Below are positions 19,369 through 27,262 of a stretch of DNA of 64,000 bases, in pieces. The notes beneath the pieces are model-generated. The model had not been told where the DNA came from, made no database searches, and worked only from the letters and a program-made list of their open reading frames with translations. Both the position numbers and the translations under genes were made by a program. Source of the stretch: Methylobacterium oryzihabitans. GTDB taxonomy: Bacteria; Pseudomonadota; Alphaproteobacteria; Rhizobiales; Beijerinckiaceae. Every line of letters starts with the position of its first letter. The first letter of the stretch is position 1. The stretch covers positions 1-64,000 of the forward strand of contig NZ_SACP01000007.1 in the NCBI RefSeq assembly GCF_004004555.2. The letters run 5' to 3'.

Positions 19369-19779
19369 TCAGTCGGCGTGGCCCTTGATCGCCGCGATCA
19401 GGGTGCGCTTCAGGTCCATCTGGCTGAACGGCTTCTGCACCACCGGGCGCTCGCGGAACGGCTCGCGGATGCCGGCGCCGCCGTAGCCGGTGGAGAAGAC
19501 CAGCGGCAGGCCGCGCTTGGTGATGATCTCGGCGACCGGATAGATCGGCTCGCCGGCGACGTTGACGTCGAGGATCGCGACCGCGAAGCTCTCCTTCTCG
19601 GCCATTTCGAGGGCCGTGCTCAACCGGGCCGCCGGTCCCACCACCGTGCAGCCGAAATCCAGGAGCATGTCCTCCAGGAGCATCGAGATCGCGGCCTCGT
19701 CCTCGACCACGAGGACGCTGGCACCCTGCAGGAGTTCGTCGCTTGTGTCCGTGCTCACGCCGGAGGCTCTTTCCCTCAT
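19369..19779 (-). CDS. Single-domain response regulator
   Basis: CheY-like receiver without an output domain: SVLVVEDEAAISMLLEDMLL (acidic pair intact), phosphoacceptor Asp in AVAILDVNVAGE, Thr/Ser position in LPLVFSTGYG and conserved Lys in VVQKPFS. Such stand-alone receivers in alphaproteobacteria usually relay signals from HWE/HisKA2 kinases. Start: ATG 19779 gives 136 residues, but GTG 19758 (VSTDTSDELL, 129 residues) is equally plausible; neither has a strong ribosome binding site. Divergent from the osmoprotectant binding-protein gene. Confidence 0.88.
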   Translation of the reverse strand: MRERASGVSTDTSDELLQGASVLVVEDEAAISMLLEDMLLDFGCTVVGPAARLSTALEMAEKESFAVAILDVNVAGEPIYPVAEIITKRGLPLVFSTGYGGAGIREPFRERPVVQKPFSQMDLKRTLIAAIKGHAD

Positions 19780-19916
19780 CGCCCCGCACCGAGGCCCTGG
19801 TTCGACCGGCCGGCCCCGGCGCAGCATCGACCGCGACTCCGGACCGGCGCATCCGTCACGGCGTCCTGCCCGGCCGATCACGAGATGTTCCTGAGCCGTC
19901 GCCCGGAACGCCAGCC

Positions 19917-20906
19917 ATGTCAAGCGCGGCGGCCGACGCGCAGCGTGTGCCGGGCGCCGCCCCCGCGGCGGCGCTCCCGACCCGGCGCGCCGCCCTCGCG
20001 GGCCTCGCGGCCGCCCTGGTGCCGGTCGCCGGACCGGGGACGGCCCGGGCCGCCGGACCGGGGCCGGCCCGGGCCGCCGACGGGCCACCGGTGGTGGTCG
20101 CCTCGAAGACCGACGGCGAGGGCGCGCTCCTCGGCCAGATGATCCTCCAGACCCTGCGCCGGCTCGGCATCCCGGCGGCCGACCGGCTCCAGCTCGGGCC
20201 GACCCGGATCGTCCGCACCGCCCTCACGGCCGGCGAGATCGACCTCTACCCGGAATACACCGGCAACGCCGCGTTCTTCTCCGGCACCGAGACCGACCCG
20301 GCCTGGAAGAACGCCGCCAGCGCCTACGAGCGCGCCCGCGCCTTCGACGCGCCGCGCGGGCTGGTCTGGCTGGCGCCGGCGCCGGCCGACAACACCTGGC
20401 AGATCGCGGTTCAGGGCGCCCTCGCCCGCCGGGAGCGCCTCGTCACGATGGCGGACTTCGCCGGCGCGGTCCGGCGCGGCCTGATCGAGCTCGCCGCCTC
20501 GGCGGAATTCGTCGAGAGCCCGGCCGCCCTGCCGTCGTTCGAGCGGGCCTACGGCTTCGCGATGCCCCTGGAGCGCATCGTGGTCCTGCCGGGCGGCGAT
20601 ACCTCGGTCACCCTGCGGGCCGCCGCGCAGGGCATCAGCGGGGTCAATGCCGGCATGGTCTACGGCACCGACGGGGCGATCGCGGCCCTCGACGTAGTGG
20701 TGATGGCCGACCCCGCCGGCGCCCAGATCGTCTACGAGCCGGCGCCGGTGATCCGCGCCGCGGTGCTCGAGCGCCATCCCGGCCTCGCCCCGGCGCTGGC
20801 CGACGTCTTCGGGCGGCTCACCCTGCCGGTGCTGCGCCGGCTCAACGCCGAGGTCGCGGTCGAGGGCCGGCCGCCCGAGGCGGTCGCCCGGCGCTTCCTC
20901 GGCTGA
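19917..20906 (+). CDS. Osmoprotectant-type ABC substrate-binding protein (OpuBC/ProX-like)
   Basis: 329 residues. The N-terminus has a Tat-like signal (TRRAALAGLAAALVPVAG). The mature part begins VVVASKTDGEGALLGQMILQ and contains LGPTRIVRTALTAGEIDLYP then EYTGNAAFF, the pattern of glycine betaine/choline-binding OpuAC domains. DNTWQIAV and GVNAGMVYGTDGAI fit the second lobe. It presumably delivers a quaternary amine or related solute to the two permeases just downstream; the ligand is not certain. Start ATG 19917 precedes the signal peptide. Confidence 0.88.
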   Translation: MSSAAADAQRVPGAAPAAALPTRRAALAGLAAALVPVAGPGTARAAGPGPARAADGPPVVVASKTDGEGALLGQMILQTLRRLGIPAADRLQLGPTRIVRTALTAGEIDLYPEYTGNAAFFSGTETDPAWKNAASAYERARAFDAPRGLVWLAPAPADNTWQIAVQGALARRERLVTMADFAGAVRRGLIELAASAEFVESPAALPSFERAYGFAMPLERIVVLPGGDTSVTLRAAAQGISGVNAGMVYGTDGAIAALDVVVMADPAGAQIVYEPAPVIRAAVLERHPGLAPALADVFGRLTLPVLRRLNAEVAVEGRPPEAVARRFLG

Positions 20907-20966
20907 ACATCCCCGGCGGAGTGTCGCGGGCGACAACCGGCCCGCGCCCGCGTAACCTCGGCCGCG

Positions 20967-21941
20967 ATGATCCGCCACGCCTCCCCGTTCCCCCTCGCGC
21001 TGGCGGTGCTGGCCGCCGCCGCCCTCATCGGCCTGCCGCTGCTCACCCTGGCGCCGAACCGGCTCGTGCCCGGCATGCCCCAGGCCGGCGGTCCGGTCGC
21101 CGGGGCGGCGGCCGTGCTCGCGCTCATCGCCGGGTTTCTGATCGCGGTGGCGCGCGGCCGGCCGGGCCATGCGGCGGCGGGCGGCGTCGCGGCGCTCGCG
21201 GCGCTCGCCGCCCTCGGGCTCGCCGCCGGGGCCGTGGCCGGCGGCCTGTTCGATTCGCTGTCGCTCGCGGTCGAGTACCGCGGGCGGGCCGGCGCCGTGA
21301 ACGCCGCGATCCTCCAGCATCTCGGCCTGTCGGCCGCCGCCCTGGTGCTCGCCGGCCTCGTCGCGGTGCCGCTGGCGCTGGCCCGGCTCGGCGGCGGCCG
21401 GGCAGGACGGGTGGCCGACGGGCTGATCGGCGGCGTGCAGGTGGTGCCGGCGCTGGCGCTGTTCGCCGGCCTCGTCTCGGCGCTGTCGGCGCTGCTCGCC
21501 GTCGCGCCGGCCCTGCGCGGCCTCGGCCTCGCGGCGATCGGGCCGACGCCGGCGGTGATCGGCACCGCCGCCTACCTGCTGCTGCCGCTGGTGCGCAGCC
21601 TGGCGGCGGGCCTCGCCGCGCCGGAACCCGCGGTGCTCGACGCCGCCCGGGCGGTCGGCCTCACCCCGCGCCAGGAACTGCTGCGGGTGCGCCTGCCGCT
21701 CGGCGCCCCGATCCTCGTCGGCGGCGTGCGGGTCGCGGCGGTGCAGAGCATCGGCCTCTCGACGCTCGGCGGCCTCGTCGGGGCGGGGGGCCTCGGCGCG
21801 GTGGTGTTCGAGGGCATGGCGCAGTTCGCCGCCGACCTGATCCTGCTCGGCGCGCTGCCGGTCGTGCTGCTCTCGCTCGCCGCCGACCGCCTGCTCGCGC
21901 GCTTCGGCGCCCGGTTCGCCCTCGCCGGGGGCGCCGCGTGA
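20967..21941 (+). CDS. Osmoprotectant-type ABC permease 1
   Basis: 324 residues, strongly hydrophobic, with about eight predicted membrane segments. An EAA-type loop (VLDAARAVGLTPRQELLRVR) and SIGLSTLGGLVGAGGLGAVV match the OpuBB/YehW-type permeases of betaine/choline transporters. Its first 90 residues add extra hydrophobic segments compared with the minimal permease. The stop overlaps the start of permease 2 by 4 nt (GTGA). Confidence 0.88.
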   Translation: MIRHASPFPLALAVLAAAALIGLPLLTLAPNRLVPGMPQAGGPVAGAAAVLALIAGFLIAVARGRPGHAAAGGVAALAALAALGLAAGAVAGGLFDSLSLAVEYRGRAGAVNAAILQHLGLSAAALVLAGLVAVPLALARLGGGRAGRVADGLIGGVQVVPALALFAGLVSALSALLAVAPALRGLGLAAIGPTPAVIGTAAYLLLPLVRSLAAGLAAPEPAVLDAARAVGLTPRQELLRVRLPLGAPILVGGVRVAAVQSIGLSTLGGLVGAGGLGAVVFEGMAQFAADLILLGALPVVLLSLAADRLLARFGARFALAGGAA

Positions 21942-22660
21942 GCCGCCCCGGCCTCGGCACCGCCCTCCTCGGCCTCGCCCTCGCGGCCCTGAGCCACCCG
22001 GACCTCGCCGGTCCGCTGGTGCGGGCGCTCGGGCTCCAGGCCGGCACGCCGGTTCCCGCCGGGCGGCTGGCCTGGCTCGCCGGGCGCCACCTGACGCTGG
22101 CGCTCGGCGGCTTCGCCCTCGCCGGCGGGCTCGGCGTCGCCCTCGGGATCCTGGCGACCCGGGCGGCGGGGGCGCGCCTGCGCGGCGCCATCGAGACCCT
22201 CGCGGCGGCGGCCCAGGCGGCGCCGCCGGTGGTGGTGATCGGGCTCGCCCTGCCGCTCCTCGGCTTCGGCGCGCCGCCGACCCTGCTGGCGCTCGCCGCC
22301 TACGGGCTAATGCCGGTGCTGCGCGGCACCCTCGACGCCCTCGCGACGGTACCGGCGGAGGTGCGGGGCGCCGCGGCGGCGATCGGGATGACGCCGGACC
22401 AGATCCTGTGGCGGGTCGAGCTGCCGCTCGCCGCCGGGCCGATCCTCGAAGCCCTGCGGGTGGTGATGCTGCTCGCCGTCGCCACCGCGGCCCTCGGGGC
22501 GCTCGCCGGGGCGCCGACCCTCGGCACGCCGATCGTCGTCGGGCTCCAGAACCAGAACGGCCTCCACCTCGTCCAGGGCGCCGCGGCCGCGGCCGGCCTC
22601 GCCTTCCTCGCCGACGCGGCGTTCCAGGCGGCCCGGGCCCTCGCCCGCCGGTGGGTGTGA
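21938..22660 (+). CDS. Osmoprotectant-type ABC permease 2
   Basis: 240 residues with a GTG start at 21938 overlapping the previous stop. The permease core is visible in AAQAAPPVVVIGLALPLLGF and the EAA loop VRGAAAAIGMTPDQILWRVE, and the end, GTPIVVGLQNQNGLHLVQGA, is typical of OpuBB/OpuBD-like subunits. With the binding protein and permease 1 it forms most of an importer, but no ATPase gene follows. Confidence 0.88.
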   Translation: MSRPGLGTALLGLALAALSHPDLAGPLVRALGLQAGTPVPAGRLAWLAGRHLTLALGGFALAGGLGVALGILATRAAGARLRGAIETLAAAAQAAPPVVVIGLALPLLGFGAPPTLLALAAYGLMPVLRGTLDALATVPAEVRGAAAAIGMTPDQILWRVELPLAAGPILEALRVVMLLAVATAALGALAGAPTLGTPIVVGLQNQNGLHLVQGAAAAAGLAFLADAAFQAARALARRWV

Positions 22661-22754
22661 GCCCGGCGCGACGATTCCGGGCCTTGCCGGCGGCGGCCGC
22701 CTGCGCGCAGAACCCGGTCTGGGCCGGGGACGACCGGCGCGAGGAGGCCAGGCC

Positions 22755-22922
22755 GTGGTGTGGTTCGCGATCGGTGCCGTGCTCGGGGCGGGGGGCGGCC
22801 TCGCGGGAGCGCTCCGCGAGCCCGCGCCGGAGCGCCGGCTGCTGCGCGACGTCGGGGCCGGCATCGTGTTCGGGCTCGTCGCCCTCGGGACGCCGCTCTG
22901 GGTCGTCGCCCACCTCGTCTGA
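22755..22922 (+). CDS. Tiny two-helix membrane protein, 55 aa
   Basis: GTG start with a near-perfect ribosome binding site (AGGAGG, 7 nt spacing). The product runs VVWFAIGAVLGAGGGLAGAL, then a charged hinge (REPAPERRLLRDV), then a second hydrophobic stretch (GAGIVFGLVALGTPLWVVAH), ending at TGA 22922: a helical hairpin of two membrane segments. It lies about 95 nt downstream of the second permease and may belong to that operon. A GTG at 22758 is the alternative start. Function unknown. Confidence 0.6.
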   Translation: MVWFAIGAVLGAGGGLAGALREPAPERRLLRDVGAGIVFGLVALGTPLWVVAHLV

Positions 22923-22975
22923 GCAGACTTGCGTTGGCAGGCCAACGCTTCGCCCGCTCAACTCATTGTTGTGTC

Positions 22976-23020
22976 GCAGGTTTTTCTCGCAAAAGCGGCG
23001 ACCACTTTTGCGAAACCTGC
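22976..23020. repeat. Short palindromic element (family E)
   Basis: Imperfect 45-bp palindrome: GCAGGTTTTTCTCGCAAAAG and ACTTTTGCGAAACCTGC around CGGCGACC. It lies after the tiny membrane-protein gene and before the metallo-hydrolase gene. It could act as a terminator in either direction. No second copy is seen in the window. Confidence 0.55.
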
Positions 23021-23160
23021 TTAGGCCGCCGGCCGGTTTGACAAGCCCGCGGGATCGGCAACACACTCCACCGCAAGGCTTCGGCGCCCCACCCCCCGAG
23101 GGGCGGGCGTACACAAGAGGCCGAACGGGCCGGCCGGCCCGGAACCTTGCGGAGGAAATC

Positions 23161-24135
23161 ATGACGATCGGGCTGGAGAATCCGGGCCGGCGCGGCCTGA
23201 TGCTGGGCGCCGCCGCCGCAGCCGTGACGGCGGGCACCGGGGCGCTCGCCAAGGCGCCGATGCTGAAGAGCCAGGCGCCGTACTTCTACCGCTTCATGCT
23301 CGGCGACGCCGAGGCGACGATCGTGTCGGACGGCACGCTGCCGCTCGGCGACCCCCACACCAACTTCCTCGGCCTGTCGGCGGCCGAGATGGACGAGCAG
23401 CTCACCCGCAACTTCCTGCCGCTGTCGAACGCGGTGCTGGAACAGAACATCCTGGTCCTCAACACCGGCAGCCGGATGGTGCTGTTCGACACCGGCATGG
23501 GCTCGCTCAAGCTGTTCGGCCCGACCACCGGCAAGCTGATGACCACCCTGCGCCAGTCCGGGATCAAGCCGGAGGACATCGACGCGGTGGTGATGAGCCA
23601 CGCCCACGTCGACCATTGCGGCGGCTGCGTCGGCGACGACGGCAAGCCGAACTTCCCGAACGCCCAGTTCTACATCTCGCAGGCCGACTTCGACTACTGG
23701 ACCGACCCGGCCAAGGTGCCCCAGCCGATGGGCGCCTTCCTCGACACCGCGCGCAAGAACCTGCTGCCGGTGCGCGACCGCCTCGTGTTCTTCAAGGACG
23801 GCGAGGAGTTCCTGCCCGGCATCCAGGCGCTCGCGGCGCCCGGCCACACCATCGGCCACACCATCTTCATGATCACCTCGGGCCGGCAGAACCTCTGCTA
23901 CCTCGGCGACCTCACCCATCACCCGGTCCTGCTGATGGAGAAGCCGCTGACCGAGTTCGCCTACGACAGCGATCCCAAGCAGTCGGCGCAGTCGCGGCTC
24001 AAGATGCTGACGATGCTGGCCCAGAACCGCATCCCGGTCCTGGCCTACCACTTCGCCTGGCCGGGCATCGGCCACGTGGCGAAGAACGGCGACGGCTTCC
24101 GCTACGTCCCCGAGCCGATGAAGATGGAGCTATGA
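23161..24135 (+). CDS. Tat-exported metallo-beta-lactamase-fold hydrolase
   Basis: 324 residues. The N-terminus NPGRRGLMLGAAAAAVTAG is a Tat signal, placing the folded, metal-loaded enzyme in the periplasm. The MBL core has the motif SHAHVDHCGG (about residue 145), LFDTGMGS, PGHTIGHTIF with the next metal histidine, YLGDLTHH with the bridging Asp, and a late His in LAYHFAWPG. This is the class that includes lactonases, glyoxalase II-like enzymes and alkylsulfatase relatives; the substrate is not evident. GGAGG lies 5 nt before the ATG. A TTGACA at 23038 could be a -35 box, but no good -10 follows. Confidence 0.88.
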   Translation: MTIGLENPGRRGLMLGAAAAAVTAGTGALAKAPMLKSQAPYFYRFMLGDAEATIVSDGTLPLGDPHTNFLGLSAAEMDEQLTRNFLPLSNAVLEQNILVLNTGSRMVLFDTGMGSLKLFGPTTGKLMTTLRQSGIKPEDIDAVVMSHAHVDHCGGCVGDDGKPNFPNAQFYISQADFDYWTDPAKVPQPMGAFLDTARKNLLPVRDRLVFFKDGEEFLPGIQALAAPGHTIGHTIFMITSGRQNLCYLGDLTHHPVLLMEKPLTEFAYDSDPKQSAQSRLKMLTMLAQNRIPVLAYHFAWPGIGHVAKNGDGFRYVPEPMKMEL

Positions 24136-24276
24136 GGCGGGGCCGGCCGCTCCGGCGGCCGGCTCGTCAGACGTCCGCACCGCTCGGGTGCTGCGCGGGC
24201 GGGTGACATGGTTCCCGGATTCATGGTCCGGCAACCCTATCGAAGCCGGTTCGACTCCCGATCTAAAGAATGGCTC

Positions 24277-24447
24277 CCTTTCCCGGACGACTGGAGCGTC
24301 AGCGGAAGGAGATCCGGGATCCAGACGTCAGATGCGCCGCGAAGCGGCTCCGTCTGCCAGCACTGTCGCTGGGTACGGACGCTTCGCGACTTTTTGTGCT
24401 GGATCCCGGATCTCCTTCCACTTCGTTGCAGTCGTCCGGGAAAAGGG
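24277..24447. repeat. Long inverted-repeat element (family D, MITE-like)
   Basis: About 171 bp with two arms of roughly 50 bp in inverted orientation. The left arm contains CCCGGACGACTG and GGAAGGAGATCCGGGATCCA; the right arm contains the complement (TGGATCCCGGATCTCCTTCC and CAGTCGTCCGGG). The spacer of about 75 bp has its own small hairpins. It sits between the convergent metallo-hydrolase and aldolase genes. Long arms with no coding capacity resemble a miniature inverted-repeat element; no target duplication was established. Confidence 0.6.
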
Positions 24448-24492
24448 GTGCTTGACGCGGCAAAGACGATGGGCGGTCACTCAAGCAGGCTT

Positions 24493-25149
24493 TCACTCCG
24501 CCTTCGGCCGCGGCCCGTAATCGCGGAATTTCTCCAGCGTCTCCGCGATCTCGGCCTCCGACAGGATGTGCGGGCGCCCGACCTGGAGCGCCACGGCGTA
24601 TTGCCGGCACAGGGTCTCCATCTCGACGGCGAGCCACAACGCCCTGTCGAGGCTCGGCCCGGTGGCGATCATGCCGTGGTTGGCGAGCAGGCAGCCGGCG
24701 CGGCCCTCCAGGGCTTCGAGGGCGAGCACCGAGAGTTCCGGCGTGCCGAAGGTGGCGTAGCCGCTGCACCGGATCGTGGCGCCGCCGGCCGCCGCGATCA
24801 TGTAATGCGCCGCCGGGATCTCCATGCGGCACATCGCGAAGGCGGTGCAGTGGATCGGGTGGCCATGCACCACCGCGTTCACCTCCGGCCGCGCCCGCAG
24901 GATGTCGCGGTGGAAGCGCCATTCCGAGGACGGCCGCAGCGGATGCTCGAAGCTGCCGTCGAGGCGCAGGAACACGATATCGTCGGCGCTCATCTGTCCG
25001 TAGGGCAGGCCCGACGGGGTGATGAGCAGGCCGTCCTCCCAGCGCACCGAGAGGTTGCCCGAGGTGCCCTCGGCGAGGCCGAGCCCCGCGAGGCTGCGGG
25101 CGGCCTCGACGATCCCCTGGCGGGTGGCGAATTCTGTGTGACGCGGCAT
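24493..25149 (-). CDS. Class II aldolase/adducin family protein
   Basis: 218 residues of the fuculose-phosphate aldolase-like family. Landmarks: LGLAEGTSGNLSVR (phosphate loop), PSSEWRFHRDI with the catalytic-type Glu, VVHGHPIHCTAF with two metal-binding His, and CLLANHGMIATG with the third. Family members cleave or decarboxylate sugar phosphates or related acids with a divalent metal; the substrate here is unknown. ATG 25149 chosen. It follows the transporter gene on the same strand after a 59-nt gap. Confidence 0.88.
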   Translation of the reverse strand: MPRHTEFATRQGIVEAARSLAGLGLAEGTSGNLSVRWEDGLLITPSGLPYGQMSADDIVFLRLDGSFEHPLRPSSEWRFHRDILRARPEVNAVVHGHPIHCTAFAMCRMEIPAAHYMIAAAGGATIRCSGYATFGTPELSVLALEALEGRAGCLLANHGMIATGPSLDRALWLAVEMETLCRQYAVALQVGRPHILSEAEIAETLEKFRDYGPRPKAE

Positions 25150-25208
25150 CGACGGCTCCCGGCGGGTCGGAACCGCTTGTCGGGCCGAATCCGGCCGGCG
25201 CCAATCCC

Positions 25209-26558
25209 CTATCCGGCCGCCTCGTCCCCGGCCTGCTCCCGCGCCAGCGCCTCCTGCCGGCGGCCGAGCCACAGGGCGTTGGCGAGCCAGGCGAGGGACA
25301 GCGGCACCGCCGCGACCGCGAGCGCCGCCGACCCGAGCCCGAGCGCCCCGACGAGGCTGTAGGACCACGCCCCGACCTGGTCGCCGAGGCGGTAGACCAC
25401 CGTGTCGATGAAGCTCTTGGCCTTGTAGCGGTCCTCCCGCGGCAGGACGGTGAACAGCACCTCGCGCACCGGCCGGGCGAGGGCGAAGTTGCCGGCCCGG
25501 CGCAGGACGTAGAACGCGACCACGCTGGCGATGGTCGGCGCGAGGGCCAGCAGCGCGAAGCCGATCGCGCTGGCAAACGGCAGGATCGCCATGGTCGGCC
25601 CGACGCCGATGCGCCGCACGATCCGCCCGGTGAGGAAGAACTGCACGCCCAGCGTCAGCACGTTCACCGCGAGGTCGATGCCGGCGAAGAACTGCGTCTG
25701 GGCGGCGCGGTCGGGGAAGCTCGCCTTCGCGATCGCCGCCTGCTCGAAATACAGGAAGGTCGTGGTGATCGAGAACAGCAGCAGGAAGAGGCTGATGTTG
25801 AGGAGGTAGGGCGAGGACAGGGCGCGGCGGATGCCCGCGAAGGCGCTGCCGCCGATCGCCCGCCCGGCCTCGCCCGGCTGCCGGTGCAGGGCGTCGGAGA
25901 GGCGCGACAGCCCGCGCATGCTGAACACTGCGACTTCGAGCAGGAGCGCGGCGGCGACGAGCAGCACCTCGGTCGGGACCGATCTGGCGAGCAGCGCCGT
26001 GACGGCCGAGCCGGTGATCGCCCCGATCGTCGCGCCCGCCGCGATGAAGCCGAACAGCCGCTTGCCCTGTTCGGTCGAGAACACGTCGACGATCGTGGCC
26101 CAGAAGATCGAGACCACGAACAGGTTGAACACCGACAGCCAGACGAAGAAGGCCCGGCCGATCCACACCTGCCGGTCAGGCCCCGCGACCGCGAGCGCCA
26201 CCGCGAAGGCCAGGATGTTGAGGGCGAAGAACCGGTAGGTGAGCGGCACGAAGCGCGCCCGCGGCAGGCTGCGCACCAGCCAGCCGAACGGCACGTTCAG
26301 CACCACCATGCCGACGAGGGTCGCGGTGAACAGCCAGGGCAGGTTCTCGATGCCGCCGGCGACGCCCATCTGGTCGCGGATCGGCCGCATGACGTAGTAC
26401 GAGGCCAGGATCGAGAAGATGTAGGCCCACGACCAGCCGAGCGCCGGCACCTCCCCGGCGCGCACGTCGGTGAGGCGCCGCAGCCAGTCCGGCACCCGCC
26501 GGCCGGTCCGCTCCGCGGCGGCCGCGGCGCCGGCGGCCGCCCCGGTTCCGTCGTTCAC
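25209..26558 (-). CDS. MFS-like / ATP-ADP translocase (TLC)-like membrane carrier
   Basis: 449 residues with about 11-12 hydrophobic segments. The N-terminal stretch YYVMRPIRDQMGV is characteristic of the NTP/NDP exchanger (TLC)-like and related major-facilitator proteins found in free-living bacteria. Later landmarks are VSIFWATIVDVFSTEQGKRL and RRAGNFALARPVREVLFTVL then PREDRYKAKSFIDTVVYRLG. The solute is unknown, and free-living relatives need not carry nucleotides. It starts with GTG at 26558, overlapping the upstream reductase stop by 4 nt (GTGA), so it belongs to the AKR-reductase operon. Confidence 0.8.
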   Translation of the reverse strand: MNDGTGAAAGAAAAAERTGRRVPDWLRRLTDVRAGEVPALGWSWAYIFSILASYYVMRPIRDQMGVAGGIENLPWLFTATLVGMVVLNVPFGWLVRSLPRARFVPLTYRFFALNILAFAVALAVAGPDRQVWIGRAFFVWLSVFNLFVVSIFWATIVDVFSTEQGKRLFGFIAAGATIGAITGSAVTALLARSVPTEVLLVAAALLLEVAVFSMRGLSRLSDALHRQPGEAGRAIGGSAFAGIRRALSSPYLLNISLFLLLFSITTTFLYFEQAAIAKASFPDRAAQTQFFAGIDLAVNVLTLGVQFFLTGRIVRRIGVGPTMAILPFASAIGFALLALAPTIASVVAFYVLRRAGNFALARPVREVLFTVLPREDRYKAKSFIDTVVYRLGDQVGAWSYSLVGALGLGSAALAVAAVPLSLAWLANALWLGRRQEALAREQAGDEAAG

Positions 26559-27262
26559 CGGGCGAGCCCGAAGGTCTTGCGGGCCTCGGCCGCGGTGGCG
26601 TCGTGGCCGAAGCCGGGGCTGCCCATCTGGAACAGCCGCGCCTTGTCGAGGCCGCCGACGGTCACCGGCTCGAAGCCGGCGTCGCGCACCAGCCCCTCGG
26701 CGACCGCGAGCGCCCCGGCATCGTCGCCGGCGATCGGCACCGCCATCGGCGGCCCGTCGCGGTGGGCGTTGCGCTCGAACAGCCGGACGTTGGCGGCGTT
26801 GAAGGCGCGCACCAGCCGCGCCCCCGGCAGGTACCTGGCCGAGGTCGCCCCGATGCCGTCGGCCTCGGCCTCCGCCGCGAGGTCGCCGTCGCGGGCCCGG
26901 GTCGCGTTGCCGGCATCGAGCACGACCTTGCCGGCGAGCGCCGCGGCGTGCTCGCGGCCGAGCTCCGGATAGGCCCGGTAGGGCACGGCGAGAAACACCA
27001 CCTCGCCGAAGCGCAAGGCCTCGGTCACCGTGCCGGCCCGGGCGAGCGGCCCGAGCCGGCCGACCAGCCCGGACAGCTCCTCCGGGTGGCGCGAGGCGAT
27101 CATCACCGGGTGCCCGGCCTTGGTCCACAGGGCCGCGAGGGTGCCGCCGATGTTGCCGGCCCCGATGACGGCGATGCGGGACTTCTCCTGCGCCCGCGCG
27201 GGCAGCGCCGCCACGAGAGCCAGGGCGAGGACGAAGCGGCGCGAGAGGGTGTCACAGGCCAT
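26555..27262 (-). CDS. Exported NADP-dependent (F420-reductase-like) Rossmann oxidoreductase
   Basis: 235 residues. An N-terminal signal (LSRRFVLALALVAALPARAQ) with a twin-arginine pair is followed by a dinucleotide-binding fold (IAVIGAGNIGGTLAALWTKA, VMIASRHPEEL, VVFLAVPYRAY) of the NADP-dependent F420-reductase/NADPH-binding family. An exported Rossmann enzyme is unusual because NADP is cytoplasmic; Tat export with bound cofactor would solve this. ATG 27262 lies within the end of the aldo/keto reductase gene (11-nt overlap), so translation is coupled. A later start that drops the signal cannot be excluded. Confidence 0.78.
   Translation of the reverse strand: MACDTLSRRFVLALALVAALPARAQEKSRIAVIGAGNIGGTLAALWTKAGHPVMIASRHPEELSGLVGRLGPLARAGTVTEALRFGEVVFLAVPYRAYPELGREHAAALAGKVVLDAGNATRARDGDLAAEAEADGIGATSARYLPGARLVRAFNAANVRLFERNAHRDGPPMAVPIAGDDAGALAVAEGLVRDAGFEPVTVGGLDKARLFQMGSPGFGHDATAAEARKTFGLAR

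Noticed and set aside
23038..23066. TTGACA as a promoter for the metallo-hydrolase gene
   Set aside because: The sequence 17 nt downstream (ACACAC) is not a convincing -10 box; kept only as a remark.
24230..24275. GGTTCGACTCC resembling a tRNA T-loop
   Set aside because: No matching acceptor stem, anticodon arm or proper T-stem could be folded around it.
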